A stretch of 64,000 bases of DNA, from contig JAGDZD010000007.1 in the NCBI GenBank assembly GCA_049116315.1, positions 1-64,000 on the forward strand, written 5' to 3'. Positions 42,466 through 51,945 of this stretch are shown piece after piece. The first letter of the stretch is position 1; the number at the start of each line of letters is the position of its first letter. This stretch comes from Thalassobius sp049116315 (lineage in GTDB: Bacteria; Pseudomonadota; Alphaproteobacteria; Rhodobacterales; Rhodobacteraceae). Under the pieces are notes generated by a model. It was not told where the DNA came from. It saw only the letters and a list, made by a program, of their open reading frames with translations, and ran no database searches. The position numbers and the translations under genes were made by a program.

Positions 42466-42810
42466 TTAGAACGGCAATTTCATATCCGCGGGAAGGCCAA
42501 GGCCTTCGGTCAGCTTGCCCATTTCTTCGGAAGATTTGTCGCTTGCTTTTTGCTGCGCGTCTTTGATGGCGGCAAGGATCAGATCTTCGACAACTTCTTT
42601 TTCGTCCGGGTTGAAGATCGAGGGGTCAATGTCCAATCCTGTCAACACACCTTTGGCCGTTGCAGTTGCGCGCACCAAGCCAGCGCCGCTTTCGCCGATG
42701 ACAGTCATGTTTTCCAGCTCTTCTTGCATTTCAGCAACTTTGCCCTGCATTTCTTGAGCTTTTTTCATCATCTTGGCCATATCGCCGAGATTGCCGAGAC
42801 CTTTTAGCAT
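42466..42810 (-). CDS. YbaB/EbfC nucleoid-associated protein
   Basis: A 114-aa protein with the YbaB layout: a helical N-terminus ('MKKAQEMQGKVAEMQEELENM'), central strands ('VIGESGAGLVRATATAKGVLTGLDIDPSIF') and a helical C-terminus ('DLILAAIKDAQQKASDKSSEEM'). YbaB dimers bind DNA. Position between dnaX and recR is the usual one. The gap to recR contains a dispersed repeat. Confidence 0.95.
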   Translation of the reverse strand: MLKGLGNLGDMAKMMKKAQEMQGKVAEMQEELENMTVIGESGAGLVRATATAKGVLTGLDIDPSIFNPDEKEVVEDLILAAIKDAQQKASDKSSEEMGKLTEGLGLPADMKLPF

Positions 42811-43030
42811 TTGGGTGCCTCCTTTGGGATGGGCTGCGCGGGGACGCGATTGAGAGGCTTACATATTGCAGCGCAGAGGAGGCGCGACAAGTATGAAGCC
42901 GCAAATCTCTGGTCTCTTTGGTTCAATTGCACAGGCGAAAGCATCGGGCGATGTGGCATTAGGTTGGGGAAGTCTGAGAGGGGCCCGGTTTAGTGCTGCG
43001 GCGGTGCTGGGAGTGTGCTGTGATGTGAGC
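42811..43030. other. dnaX-ybaB spacer
   Basis: About 220 bp without a convincing gene. It probably includes the ybaB promoter or leader. No repeat or terminator was seen. Confidence 0.4.
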
Positions 43031-44794
43031 TTAGTCTTCTTCGAAGGGATCCCATTCATCTTCGACTTCTTGCAAGGCATCTGCTTGCGCTTCTGCTTGT
43101 AGCTCTTGAGCGGTGCGAATTTTGGTGATCTTTGAGCGCGGGAACGCCGCCAGAACCGCTTGGACCATTGGGTGGGCATTCACCTCAGAGCGCAGGGCGT
43201 TTTCCTTGGCGTTGCGTTTTTCGTCGATGGTTTCTGCGCCACCTTCGTTCACAACCGTGATGGCCCAACGGTTGCCGGTCCAACGCTGCAGGCTTTGCCC
43301 AAGTCGTTGCGCAAGGTCACGGGGCGCATTGTCGGTTGGTACAAATTCGATTCGACCGGGTTGATAGGCTGCAATGCGCACGCCGGTTTCCACCTGCACC
43401 AAGAGCTGCATGTCCCGGTTGGTGCGGATCAGTTCGACAACGTGATCAAATGTGGGATAGCGCGATAGGGCCAAATCGACCTGTTGCGCCAGTTCGGCTG
43501 TTGGCCCGCCGGTTGAGGCAGGCATACCGCCGGAGGGGGTTGGGGCCGAGGCGATAGCCGAGGCCCCCCCGCCCGCCGCAGGCGCGCTCATGCGTTGCAT
43601 GGGCTGTCCACCACCGGGGGGAACGGGCGGCATATCTTGAAGTTTGCGCACCAATTCCTCAGGGCTTGGTAGGTCGGCCACGTGGGTCAGGCGAATGATG
43701 GCCATTTCTGCGGCCATCATCGCATTGGGGGCGCTGGCCACCTCATCCAAAGCTTTGAGCAGCATTTGCCACATCCGGGTCATGGCGCGCATCGGCAGCG
43801 CCTGCGCCATGGCGACACCGCGGGCCCGTTCGTCGGGGCTGACGGTGGGATCATCTGCGGCTTCGGGGGTGATTTTCACCACTGAAATCCAATGGGTGAT
43901 TTCTGCAAGATCGCGCAGAACCGCCGTCGGGTCGGCCCCATCGGCATATTGGCCGCTGATTTCGGTGAGGGCGGCGCCAGCGTCGCCTTTCATGATCATG
44001 TCAAACAGATCAAGCACACGTCCGCGATCAGCCAGACCCAGCATCGCGCGCACTTGGCCGGCGCTGGTTTCGCCAGCTCCGTGGCTGATCGCTTGATCCA
44101 GCAGTGATGTGGCGTCCCGTGCAGAGCCCTCGGCGGCGCGGGTGATCAGCGCCAGCGCATCATCGGCGATCTGCGCCTCTTCGGAGCCGGCAATTTTTTG
44201 CAGCAGCGCAATCATCACTTCGGGTTCGATCCGGCGCAGGTCAAAGCGTTGACAGCGCGACAGGACCGTTACCGGAACTTTGCGAATTTCGGTTGTCGCA
44301 AAGATGAACTTCACATGCGCGGGGGGTTCTTCGAGCGTCTTGAGCAGCGCGTTGAACGCGCTGTTGGACAGCATATGGACCTCATCGATGATGTAGATCT
44401 TATAGCGGGCACTGGCCGCGCGGTAATGGACGCTTTCGATGATCTCTCGGATGTCGTTGACCCCAGTGCGCGAGGCCGCATCCATTTCCATGACATCAAC
44501 GTGGCGGCCTTCCATGATGGCCACACATTGATCACAGGTGCCACAGGGTTCGATGGTGGGCCCGCCAGTGCCGTCGGGGCCAACACAGTTCATGCCTTTG
44601 GCGATGATCCGCGCGGTGGTGGTTTTCCCGGTGCCGCGAATACCGGTCATGATAAAGGCTTGCGCGATACGATCGGCCTCAAAGGCGTTCTTCAGGGTGC
44701 GCACCATCGCATCCTGCCCCACCAGATCGGCAAAGGTTTCCGGGCGGTATTTGCGCGCTAAGACCTGATAGACCGGAGTGGGGGTGTCGCTCAT
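43031..44794 (-). CDS. dnaX: DNA polymerase III subunit gamma/tau
   Basis: A 587-aa clamp-loader ATPase. Walker A is 'GIRGTGKTTTARI' and Walker B 'YIIDEVHMLS', with a zinc-binding Cys set ('NCVGPDG', 'CGTCDQC') and sensor 1 'FIFATTEIRKVP'. The C-terminal tau-like region is linked through a Gly/Pro/Ala-rich stretch (~385-440) and ends in an acidic tail (DPFEED). No slippery A-run for programmed frameshifting was noticed. A 220-bp gap separates it from ybaB. Confidence 0.97.
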   Translation of the reverse strand: MSDTPTPVYQVLARKYRPETFADLVGQDAMVRTLKNAFEADRIAQAFIMTGIRGTGKTTTARIIAKGMNCVGPDGTGGPTIEPCGTCDQCVAIMEGRHVDVMEMDAASRTGVNDIREIIESVHYRAASARYKIYIIDEVHMLSNSAFNALLKTLEEPPAHVKFIFATTEIRKVPVTVLSRCQRFDLRRIEPEVMIALLQKIAGSEEAQIADDALALITRAAEGSARDATSLLDQAISHGAGETSAGQVRAMLGLADRGRVLDLFDMIMKGDAGAALTEISGQYADGADPTAVLRDLAEITHWISVVKITPEAADDPTVSPDERARGVAMAQALPMRAMTRMWQMLLKALDEVASAPNAMMAAEMAIIRLTHVADLPSPEELVRKLQDMPPVPPGGGQPMQRMSAPAAGGGASAIASAPTPSGGMPASTGGPTAELAQQVDLALSRYPTFDHVVELIRTNRDMQLLVQVETGVRIAAYQPGRIEFVPTDNAPRDLAQRLGQSLQRWTGNRWAITVVNEGGAETIDEKRNAKENALRSEVNAHPMVQAVLAAFPRSKITKIRTAQELQAEAQADALQEVEDEWDPFEED

Positions 44795-45062
44795 GCTGTG
44801 CCTTTGTACCTTCGGATTCGTATTCGGCCTCAGGGTAGGGGTTGGGGACCGGCGCGTCTAGCGGATAGGCGGTGGGAAATGCCTGCTGATTGCAGAGGTG
44901 TTGTTTTTGAAAAACCGCTGGGGTAGCGTTTGCGTGGCCGCGCCAGAGACGGCCACCAGGTTCGCGGAAAGCGCTCGACGCCTCTCTGACATCTTTGAAA
45001 ACCGATGCGATCGGATTTTCCAGCCCGTTTCAGCGAACCAATGGGCCGTTTTGGAGAAACCG
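44795..45062. other. Spacer upstream of the ankyrin gene with small inverted repeats
   Basis: It contains GTGGCCG (44934-44940)/CGGCCAC (44950-44956), a 7-bp hairpin. A nearly palindromic GAAAACCGAT-GCG-ATCGGATTTTC lies at about 44998-45020. These may be regulatory sites for the divergent dnaX or the ankyrin gene; nothing more can be said. Confidence 0.4.
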
Positions 45063-46571
45063 ATGCCATTGTCCTTAGAAAAACTGCGCCGTGCAGCGCG
45101 CCAGCTGCGCAAAGATCATGATGTGGGCGACAGCCGGGCCTTGGCGCGCCTCGCGCAGCACCCACCGCGAAGGGATGCGACAGCCTTGCGTCATGCGGAC
45201 TATTTGCATGTTATTGCGCAGGAACAGAATTTTGCCAATTGGCCTGCCTTGAAACTGGCGGTGGAGACCCATGGTTTGGATCGCGCGGGGAAATTACAGC
45301 ACCTCAAGGTGGCTCTGGCGCATGGCAACAATCGGGGTGTTGCCGCATTGTTGGCCGATACCGCCGATTTGGCAAAAGGGGTCTTTGGCCTCGAAGTGGC
45401 GTTGTACGACCGGCAAGCGGTTGAGGCGGCGTTGCAAGCGGATCCGGGGTTGGCCACCCGTCGTTTGGGCCCCAAGACCGCTTTGGCGCATTTGGCCTTT
45501 TCACGCTATCACAAGGCGCGCCCCGATCTGCATCAGGACATGATGGCGATTGCGGATGTGTTGTTGGATCACGGTGCGGATGTGAACGACACGGTTGAGC
45601 AGGACGGTGCGTCGTTGTCGATGCTGTATGGGGCGATTGGCCATGCGGATAACATGCCGCTTGGACAGTGGCTATTGGACAAAGGCGCCGATCCAAATGA
45701 CGGCGAAAGCCTGTACCATGCCACAGAGCTTGGGCATCATGACGGGCTGCGTATGCTGCTCAAGGCCGGAGCCGATCCCGAAGGCACCAATGCGCTGTTG
45801 CGGGCGCTGGATTTCAACGATCATGCTGCGGTGAGGATGCTGCTCAATGCCGGGGCGCAGGCGGGGGAGTTCAATGACACTTGGGTCGGGGGTGAACGTC
45901 CTTGGGTTATCCCAGCCTTGCACCAAGCGGCACGGCGGATGTGCGACGCCGAGATGATCGAGCTGTTGTTGCGTGCGGGTGCAGACCCATCTGCCCAATA
46001 CCAAGGCGTTTCGGCCTATAGCTATGCGCGGGTTTTTGGCAATACGGCGATGGCACAGGCGATTGCCCAGCGGGCTGATCCACCTGCTCTGAGTGAGGTT
46101 GAAATGCTTCTGGCCTCAGCTGCGGAGGAGGCCGCGGTTCCGGATGGGGCGCTTGCGGGGGTGGATTTGCCTCAGGCCTACGCTGATTTGCTGCGCTTGA
46201 TCGTGCATCTGCCAGGCAACCAACAGCAGATCCAAAATCTGGTGGCGCTTGGTGTGGCGTTTGACACGCCAGATGCCGAAGGCCTGACCCCCACGCAAAT
46301 TGCAGGTTGGGAAGGCGTGCCAGACAAATTGGCCTATTTCCTAAGTCTTGGTCCCGATTTGACCCATGTTAACGGGTATGGGGGCACCTTGGTTTCCACG
46401 ATCTTGCACGGCGCGCAAAATTGTCCGCAACGATCTGAGCGTGATCATGTTGCGTGCTTACGGCTGGCGCTTGAGGCTGGATGTGCCTTGCCCGAGAATG
46501 CCGCCAGCTTTGTGGAGGATGAAAACCTCGCGGCCTTTATTGAAGATTGGCGGACCTCTCTGCGCGGCTGA
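45063..46571 (+). CDS. Ankyrin-repeat protein
   Basis: A 502-aa protein. The N-terminus (1-70) has a helical module ('LSLEKLRRAARQLRKDHDVGDSRALARL') often found before ankyrin arrays in bacteria. About six to eight degenerate ankyrin repeats follow ('VLLDHGADVNDT', 'WLLDKGADPNDG', 'MLLKAGADPEGT', 'LLLRAGADPSAQ'). No signal peptide or membrane span. It likely mediates protein-protein contacts. The start is the ATG with GGAG about 8 nt upstream; the longer frame upstream is in a repeat-rich spacer. Confidence 0.85.
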   Translation: MPLSLEKLRRAARQLRKDHDVGDSRALARLAQHPPRRDATALRHADYLHVIAQEQNFANWPALKLAVETHGLDRAGKLQHLKVALAHGNNRGVAALLADTADLAKGVFGLEVALYDRQAVEAALQADPGLATRRLGPKTALAHLAFSRYHKARPDLHQDMMAIADVLLDHGADVNDTVEQDGASLSMLYGAIGHADNMPLGQWLLDKGADPNDGESLYHATELGHHDGLRMLLKAGADPEGTNALLRALDFNDHAAVRMLLNAGAQAGEFNDTWVGGERPWVIPALHQAARRMCDAEMIELLLRAGADPSAQYQGVSAYSYARVFGNTAMAQAIAQRADPPALSEVEMLLASAAEEAAVPDGALAGVDLPQAYADLLRLIVHLPGNQQQIQNLVALGVAFDTPDAEGLTPTQIAGWEGVPDKLAYFLSLGPDLTHVNGYGGTLVSTILHGAQNCPQRSERDHVACLRLALEAGCALPENAASFVEDENLAAFIEDWRTSLRG

Positions 46572-46997
46572 TACTGACCGGTTCGTTTTACTGAGAAATG
46601 GACGCCTGCGTATTTTGGGCTGTGAATTGATAAAGTTGTGGTGCGGTTTTGACCAAACGCGCGTCGAAGTAGGGTTTGACTATGGCAAGCACACCACAGT
46701 GCAATTGCGATTCGATCCAATTTGGCCTGCCCCTAGGGCATCTGTATAGTTCGCTGTTTTTTCAATCGGTTACGCGTTTCGGCCCAATGTGAATATGTTC
46801 TGGTTTTGTCCGTTGGCGACCGGCTTTGCCTCGGTCGGTGAACCCGCGTTGTATTAAGCGTGTTCAGGGCAATTTATTCTGTCTAAGCTGCGAAGGTGGC
46901 CTAGGGATCATTTCATTCCAGAGGCCAGAAATATGCATACGTTCGGCCCGTACGTCACCGATTTGTCGGGCCACTTTGGGTAAGGGAAAACTTTCAG
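46572..46997. other. Gene-poor spacer before the phosphatase
   Basis: About 425 bp with no convincing gene. A 16-codon ATG frame ends 15 bp before the phosphatase GTG, which could be a leader peptide but has nothing to support it. The ribosome site AAGGGAAAA lies near the right edge. Confidence 0.45.
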
Positions 46998-47483
46998 GTG
47001 CTGCACGCTGTCACAGTGGCCAAGGGAATTTTAGCGATCTGCCCGCTACCGGGCCGCGAGGGCCAATACCGGGACGATCTGACGTTGCTGCGCGAATGGC
47101 GGCCGTCGTTGATGATTTCGCTGACCAGCCGCGCAGAGATGATTGATCAAGGCGCTGAAACGCTTGGCGCTGACATGCAGGATGCGGGCTGTCGGTGGTT
47201 CCACCTGCCAATTCCCGACATGGGCACCCCAACAGAAGAGTTCGATGCGCTTTGGCCTGAAACCCAAAAAGCAGCCCTTGCGGCTTTGCAAGGGGGCGGG
47301 CGCGTCTTGGTGCATTGCATGGGGGGCTGCGGTCGATCGGGTATGATCGCGTTGCGCTTAATGATCGATGCTGGTGAGCAGCCCGAGCCAGCGATCAAGC
47401 GGCTGCGGGCAGCGCGTAAATGCGCCATCGAAACCGATGCGCAGATGGATTGGGCGCGTCTGGGAACCCAGATCAGCCCCTAG
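46998..47483 (+). CDS. Cysteine-based protein phosphatase (tyrosine/dual-specificity type)
   Basis: A 161-aa single-domain phosphatase. The P-loop signature is 'VHCMGGCGRSG' (HCx5R), and the general acid is likely Asp of 'PIPDMGTP'. It resembles the bacterial dual-specificity/kinase-associated phosphatase-like (CDKN3-like) group. It starts at GTG with an AAGGGAAAA site upstream. The target is unknown. It converges with rsgA, 6 bp apart. Confidence 0.85.
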   Translation: MLHAVTVAKGILAICPLPGREGQYRDDLTLLREWRPSLMISLTSRAEMIDQGAETLGADMQDAGCRWFHLPIPDMGTPTEEFDALWPETQKAALAALQGGGRVLVHCMGGCGRSGMIALRLMIDAGEQPEPAIKRLRAARKCAIETDAQMDWARLGTQISP

Positions 47484-47489
47484 ATTTGA

Positions 47490-48548
47490 TCAGCCCTTTT
47501 TGGGCCTGCCTTTGCGACGTTGATGTTCGGCTTGAATGGCTTTGTGCTGTCGGGTGATCGCCTTGGCGCGGCGTCGTGTTTGACCGATGGTTTCAGAATT
47601 CAGCTGATCTTCGGCCTTCAGTTTGCGCCAACGTTCGACGCGCGCGTCGTTCAACTCGCCAGCATCGACCGCGCGTTGCACCGCGCAGCCCGGCTCTCCG
47701 ACGTGGGCGCAATCGCGAAATTTGCACTGCGTGGCCAGTTCTGTGATGTCATCAAACAGTTCTGCAATGCCGCTGGCCACATCATGCAGGCCCAGCTCGC
47801 GCATGCCGGGCATGTCAATCACCATGCCGCCGCCGCTGGCAAAATGGAGCGATCTTGCGGTGGTTGTGTGACGGCCTTTGGCGTCATCTTCGCGGATATC
47901 TGCGGTGGCCTGCGTCGACCCTGTTAGGGTGTTGATCAAGGTGGATTTCCCAACACCTGACGAGCCGACAAAGGCCACGGTGCGCCCAGTGCCGCACCAT
48001 TCACGCAGCTTGTCAGCATCGCTTGGATCTTTGGCGTTGATCATCAAGATCGCATCAAATTTGTCGGATAATTCCTGCGCCTGTGCCAGAAAGGCTTCGG
48101 GAAAATCGGCCTGATCAGCCTTGGTGAGAATCAGCACAGGGCGCACATCTGCATCCAAGGCCAGCACCACATACCGTTCGATCCGCGCAAGGTTGAAATC
48201 ATCGTTACAAGAGGTGGTGATGAATAACGTGTCCAAGTTCGAGGCCAAAAGCTGGGTCTTGGCTTCGATGCCTGCGGCCCGTCGTGCCAGCTTGGACGTG
48301 CGCTCAAAAATGTGCAGAATTTCCGATGTGTCGGGATCAACAACAACCCAATCGCCAACGGCAACCTGCGCCGCGCTTAACCCAGCTGGATAGCTCAGCC
48401 GCTTGGGACCATCAGCGTCCAAACCCGTTGCTTTATTGCGTTGAACCGAGGCCACACGCATGGGCTGCCCCTTTGGGAAGTCCGTCTCGGCAGCTTGATC
48501 CGCAAAAAAGTCGGTCCAGCCAAGGTGCTGTAGCGTGATATCGGGCAC
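47490..48548 (-). CDS. rsgA: Ribosome small-subunit-dependent GTPase RsgA
   Basis: A 352-aa circularly permuted GTPase. Order of motifs: N-terminal OB-fold, G4 'LTKAD', G1 'GSSGVGKSTLIN', G3 'DMPGMRELGL', then the zinc knuckle 'CKFRDCAHVGEPGCAV'. It aids late 30S maturation. The GTG start with GGAG about 6 nt upstream is chosen over a longer frame. A Lys/Arg-rich C-terminus follows the zinc site. The SRP RNA gene is just upstream on the same strand. Confidence 0.94.
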   Translation of the reverse strand: MPDITLQHLGWTDFFADQAAETDFPKGQPMRVASVQRNKATGLDADGPKRLSYPAGLSAAQVAVGDWVVVDPDTSEILHIFERTSKLARRAAGIEAKTQLLASNLDTLFITTSCNDDFNLARIERYVVLALDADVRPVLILTKADQADFPEAFLAQAQELSDKFDAILMINAKDPSDADKLREWCGTGRTVAFVGSSGVGKSTLINTLTGSTQATADIREDDAKGRHTTTARSLHFASGGGMVIDMPGMRELGLHDVASGIAELFDDITELATQCKFRDCAHVGEPGCAVQRAVDAGELNDARVERWRKLKAEDQLNSETIGQTRRRAKAITRQHKAIQAEHQRRKGRPKKG

Positions 48549-48664
48549 GCGATCTCCGGTTCTTGAAACATGTGGCTTGGGGCGCAAAGTCGCGGCTTTT
48601 GCCGTGCTCTACAAGGGGCCGTAGAGCAAATATCAAAGAGCTTGCGGAAATGCCACGGAGGTAA

Positions 48665-48764
48665 GGTGAGAGGCTGGACAACGACCCAAGCGGGGCTCGT
48701 TACGGCTGCTTCCTTCCGGATCTGACCGGGTTGGCGAGGCGCCTGCCCGCGCCAACCTCTCAAG
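48665..48764 (-). ncRNA. ffs: Small SRP RNA (4.5S type)
   Basis: On the minus strand the invariant core GGTCAGATCCGGAAGGAAGCAGCC (split: GGTCAGATCC then GGAAGGAAGCAGCC) sits at the tip of a long hairpin. The ends GAGAGGTTGG/CCAGCCTCTC (48752-48761 and 48668-48677) close it. Size is about 100 nt. It forms SRP with Ffh and directs membrane protein insertion. Exact ends are estimated. Confidence 0.94.
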
Positions 48765-48802
48765 GGTGATATAGTGCGACACCGGCGCGGATGCAAGCGG
48801 GC

Positions 48803-50788
48803 TCATAGCGCAAGACGGATCCGCGCAAAGCCATCGCTGTTTTGCCCAAGCTCGGTCAGGCTTAGATTTGGATGTTCATGCAAATGGTGTCCCGCTTTGG
48901 GGCCACTGAGGAAGGTGACAGAGGTCTGGGGGAGCGGCTGAAATCCCCAATCGGATCTCAGCGCAGGATCGCGGCGTTCGCCTTGTCGGATGTGGCGTTC
49001 CAAGATGTCGCGGATATTTGTGCGGTGCTGCACCACAGTTTTTGCCGGATCAAGCCGGGCCAACCCGCCGCCGCTGGCACGGTATCCACTACAGGCGACG
49101 ATAAATTCTTGTTGGTCGTCAATTGCCGTGCCGTTGTGATGCACATGGCTGACCCGACCAGCGCTGAATTCTGACCCTGCCGGCGCGCGGCTCAGGTCGA
49201 ACGCATAGCTCAACCCAAAGAGATGATCAAAGGCATAGCTGGGAACATCGGTGCGATGTAGCGGCTGGTCCTGCTGCCCCGGTGTGATTTTCTGAAAGGT
49301 TGCACTGATCCGCTCAAGCCATCGCCATAGATCCGCCCCCGTTAGTTTGACCGCCGAAATGACATTTGGAAACGGATAGAGCGTGGCCAGATCGCGCAAA
49401 GTCAAACTCCCAGCGGGGATATCGACAAAGTAGCTGGGGCCAGCGTGTCCTCCCGCTTTGAACGGAGCCACAGCCGTCAGCAGAGGCAGGGCACCGTAAG
49501 GCGTGCTGTTGAGCGCTTGGCGCATGAAATTGTGTTTGGCTTGCGCGATCAGCTGCAAGGCGGCATCCGCGGTGATCATCGAAAAGTAAGAATTCAGGGG
49601 ATGCTGCGTTGCGCCTATGATCTTTTGACTGTGGCGCAAAGTACGGTCGTGATGGGGTTGAACGGCGCGCAGGATATCAGGGGCTTCGGGCGTTTGAGCG
49701 GCAGGTTCCGCGTCAGTGGCGCAGGGCGCAATCACGGGGCGCACGGTGCAAGTGTGATCGTGGATATGCCACGTCTGATCGTCACTTTGGCTCAGCGACA
49801 GGTCGATGATTCCCAAATGGTCGCCCCAATATCCGGGCATCGTCGCAGGTTTGCCGTTCAGCGTGCCTTTGACCGCGTCCACCCCAGCGATACCGTGGAA
49901 TTTTGGCCCGGGAAACACCAAGTGTTGGTGGCCACACAGCAGCACATCGATGCCTTCGACCTTGGACAGGGACAGGGCGGCGTGCTCTGCCTCGGCAGCG
50001 GAGCCCGCCGCAGAGATGCCCGTGTGACATAGGGCTATCACCAGATCGGCGCCGGCTGATTTAAGTTTGGGCACCCAAATTCGGGCAGAGTCGACAAAAT
50101 TGGAGAATGTCAGCGTTTCTTGGACATGGTGTCGATCCCAGATGGCAGTCTGGGGCGGGGTGAATCCGATGATGCCCAGCTTGATTTGGCGGGGGTGGCG
50201 GCGCGTGTCGCTTAGCTCAAGCGAGAGGAGTTTATAGGCCGGAAGAAATTGACCCGCACCACTTTTCCCAGATCTGATATGGCGATGCGCATTTGCCAAA
50301 ACAACATCAAATTCTGCGTCTGACAGGGCCGTTTTGAGGTAGTCCAAGCCAAAGCTAAATTCGTGATTTCCCAGCGTAACGGCGTCGTAGTGAAGTAAGT
50401 TCATCGCCACGATTGCGGGGTGGGGCGTGTTTGACTCTGGGCCTTGGGTATTGAGCACATCACCGAGTAGGCTGCCCTGCAAAAAATCTCCTGTGTCAAA
50501 CAACAGGCTATGTGCGGCTTCGCGGCGGGCCTCGCGGATCAGGGTGGCAGTGCGCGACAGGCCTCCAGCCACAGTTGAGGTTTGGCGGTCATAGTCAAAG
50601 GCTGACAAATGCACATGCACATCAGAGGTGTGGAGGAGACGCAGGTCGCAGGTGTGGTCAGCGGGCGGCACATTGGGAAGTAAAGTCGCTGGGGGCAAAT
50701 GAAGGCTCGTACTAAAACGGGTTTCAATTTTGATCAATGGTACCCTGAGTTGTGCGGTCTGACTAGAGTGTTCAGCGCTGGGTGTCAT
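48803..50788 (-). CDS. Second 2',3'-cyclic-nucleotide phosphodiesterase/3'-nucleotidase paralogue, no export signal
   Basis: A 661-aa homologue of the Tat-exported CpdB at 2.3 kb, with the same motifs in order: 'HTSDVHVHLSAFDY', 'DTGDFLQGSLLGD', 'GNHEFSFGLDYL', 'CHTGIS' and 'GHQHLVFPGP', and C-terminal 'SGYRASGGG'. The start MTPSAEHSSQ gives an N-terminus without Sec or Tat features. Longer in-frame upstream sequence overlaps nudC and is also not signal-like. It may be cytoplasmic, exported by another route, or have lost its signal. Divergent from nudC. Confidence 0.85.
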   Translation of the reverse strand: MTPSAEHSSQTAQLRVPLIKIETRFSTSLHLPPATLLPNVPPADHTCDLRLLHTSDVHVHLSAFDYDRQTSTVAGGLSRTATLIREARREAAHSLLFDTGDFLQGSLLGDVLNTQGPESNTPHPAIVAMNLLHYDAVTLGNHEFSFGLDYLKTALSDAEFDVVLANAHRHIRSGKSGAGQFLPAYKLLSLELSDTRRHPRQIKLGIIGFTPPQTAIWDRHHVQETLTFSNFVDSARIWVPKLKSAGADLVIALCHTGISAAGSAAEAEHAALSLSKVEGIDVLLCGHQHLVFPGPKFHGIAGVDAVKGTLNGKPATMPGYWGDHLGIIDLSLSQSDDQTWHIHDHTCTVRPVIAPCATDAEPAAQTPEAPDILRAVQPHHDRTLRHSQKIIGATQHPLNSYFSMITADAALQLIAQAKHNFMRQALNSTPYGALPLLTAVAPFKAGGHAGPSYFVDIPAGSLTLRDLATLYPFPNVISAVKLTGADLWRWLERISATFQKITPGQQDQPLHRTDVPSYAFDHLFGLSYAFDLSRAPAGSEFSAGRVSHVHHNGTAIDDQQEFIVACSGYRASGGGLARLDPAKTVVQHRTNIRDILERHIRQGERRDPALRSDWGFQPLPQTSVTFLSGPKAGHHLHEHPNLSLTELGQNSDGFARIRLAL

Positions 50789-50928
50789 TTTGCACCAAAA
50801 GTTGATCCCTGTGGTCAGATAAAACCAAGGCGAGGTCATGCCGCTTGGGTTTTGTGCGTTTAATCCCAGCTGAGAACCGCATAGTCTGCGCAAAATTTCG
50901 GGATCCCGGATGGATGTGAGGTATCGGC

Positions 50929-51900
50929 ATGAAATTGGCAGAAACAGTAACTTTTGGCGGCTCGCAGCTTGACCGCGCAGCCGAACTCCGTGGAGACATC
51001 TCTGCACTTTCAGACCTCAAAGCGGCGCCAGGCGCCAGTGCTATCGTGCTGTGGCAGGGCAAGCCCCTTGTGCAACAGAGCGAGGATATCGTCACCTTGG
51101 TGCGTCTGCCGGTGGATCATCCACTGCTAGGCTTGGCGGTCGAACAGCCTTTGTTTTTGGGCCGCGAAGACGCGGGAGCGGTCTTTGCCTATGATATTTC
51201 CACATGGGATCCTGCAGATATGGACGCGGCAGAGCTGGACAGTTTTATGGACCAGACCGTGCAACAGCACCCGGATTTGCCCACCGAACAAGTTTTTGTC
51301 GAGCTGCGCGGGGTGATGTCGCAACTCTCGCCGCGGGATGCTGAATTGGCCGCGACGGCTCGGGCCTTGCTCAGCTGGCATGGCTCGCATCGGTTTTGCG
51401 CCAAATGTGGCGCGCCAAGCGACATATCAATGTCAGGGTGGCAACGTGATTGCCCAACCTGTGGCACACACCATTTCCCGCGCACGGATCCGGTGGTGAT
51501 CATGTTGATCACCCATGGCAACAATGTGCTGATGGGGCGCTCTCCGGGGTGGCCAGAAGGCATGTATTCGCTTTTGGCGGGGTTTGTTGAACCGGGCGAA
51601 ACGATGGAGGCCGCCGTGCGCCGTGAGGTCGTCGAAGAATCTGGTATCCAAGTGGGCGACGTGTCTTATCTGGCCAGCCAACCTTGGCCATTCCCGGCCT
51701 CATTGATGCTGGGGTGCAAGGGGGATGCGCTGACAACGGACATCGAAATCGACCCCAAAGAGATTGAAGATGCTCAATGGTTTAGTCGGGAAGACATCAT
51801 GTTGGCCTTCTCTGGGCAGCATCCGATGCTGAAACCTGCGCGCAAAGGGGCAATCGCCCACTTCTTGTTGCGGAACTGGCTTGCGGATCAACTGGATTAA
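50929..51900 (+). CDS. nudC: NADH pyrophosphatase / RNA deNADding enzyme NudC
   Basis: A 323-aa Nudix hydrolase. A zinc ribbon ('CAKCGAPSD', 'CPTCGTHHFPRTDP') precedes the Nudix box 'GFVEPGETMEAAVRREVVEE' (GX5EX7REUXEEXGU), and 'SQPWPFPASLMLG' follows, a NudC hallmark (SQPWPFPxS). It hydrolyses NADH and NAD caps of RNA. It shares a 140-bp divergent promoter region with the cpdB paralogue. Confidence 0.96.
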   Translation: MKLAETVTFGGSQLDRAAELRGDISALSDLKAAPGASAIVLWQGKPLVQQSEDIVTLVRLPVDHPLLGLAVEQPLFLGREDAGAVFAYDISTWDPADMDAAELDSFMDQTVQQHPDLPTEQVFVELRGVMSQLSPRDAELAATARALLSWHGSHRFCAKCGAPSDISMSGWQRDCPTCGTHHFPRTDPVVIMLITHGNNVLMGRSPGWPEGMYSLLAGFVEPGETMEAAVRREVVEESGIQVGDVSYLASQPWPFPASLMLGCKGDALTTDIEIDPKEIEDAQWFSREDIMLAFSGQHPMLKPARKGAIAHFLLRNWLADQLD

Positions 51901-51945
51901 AGAGACACTACAGGGGACTAAACTTGTAGGTTACGGACAGCATTA

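Noticed and set aside
43031..44794. Programmed frameshift in dnaX giving a shorter gamma form
   Set aside because: No A-rich slippery heptamer with stimulatory hairpin was noticed.
46933..46983. 16-codon ATG frame just upstream of the phosphatase gene, possible leader peptide
   Set aside because: No Shine-Dalgarno of note, no amino-acid run and no attenuator hairpin; could be chance.
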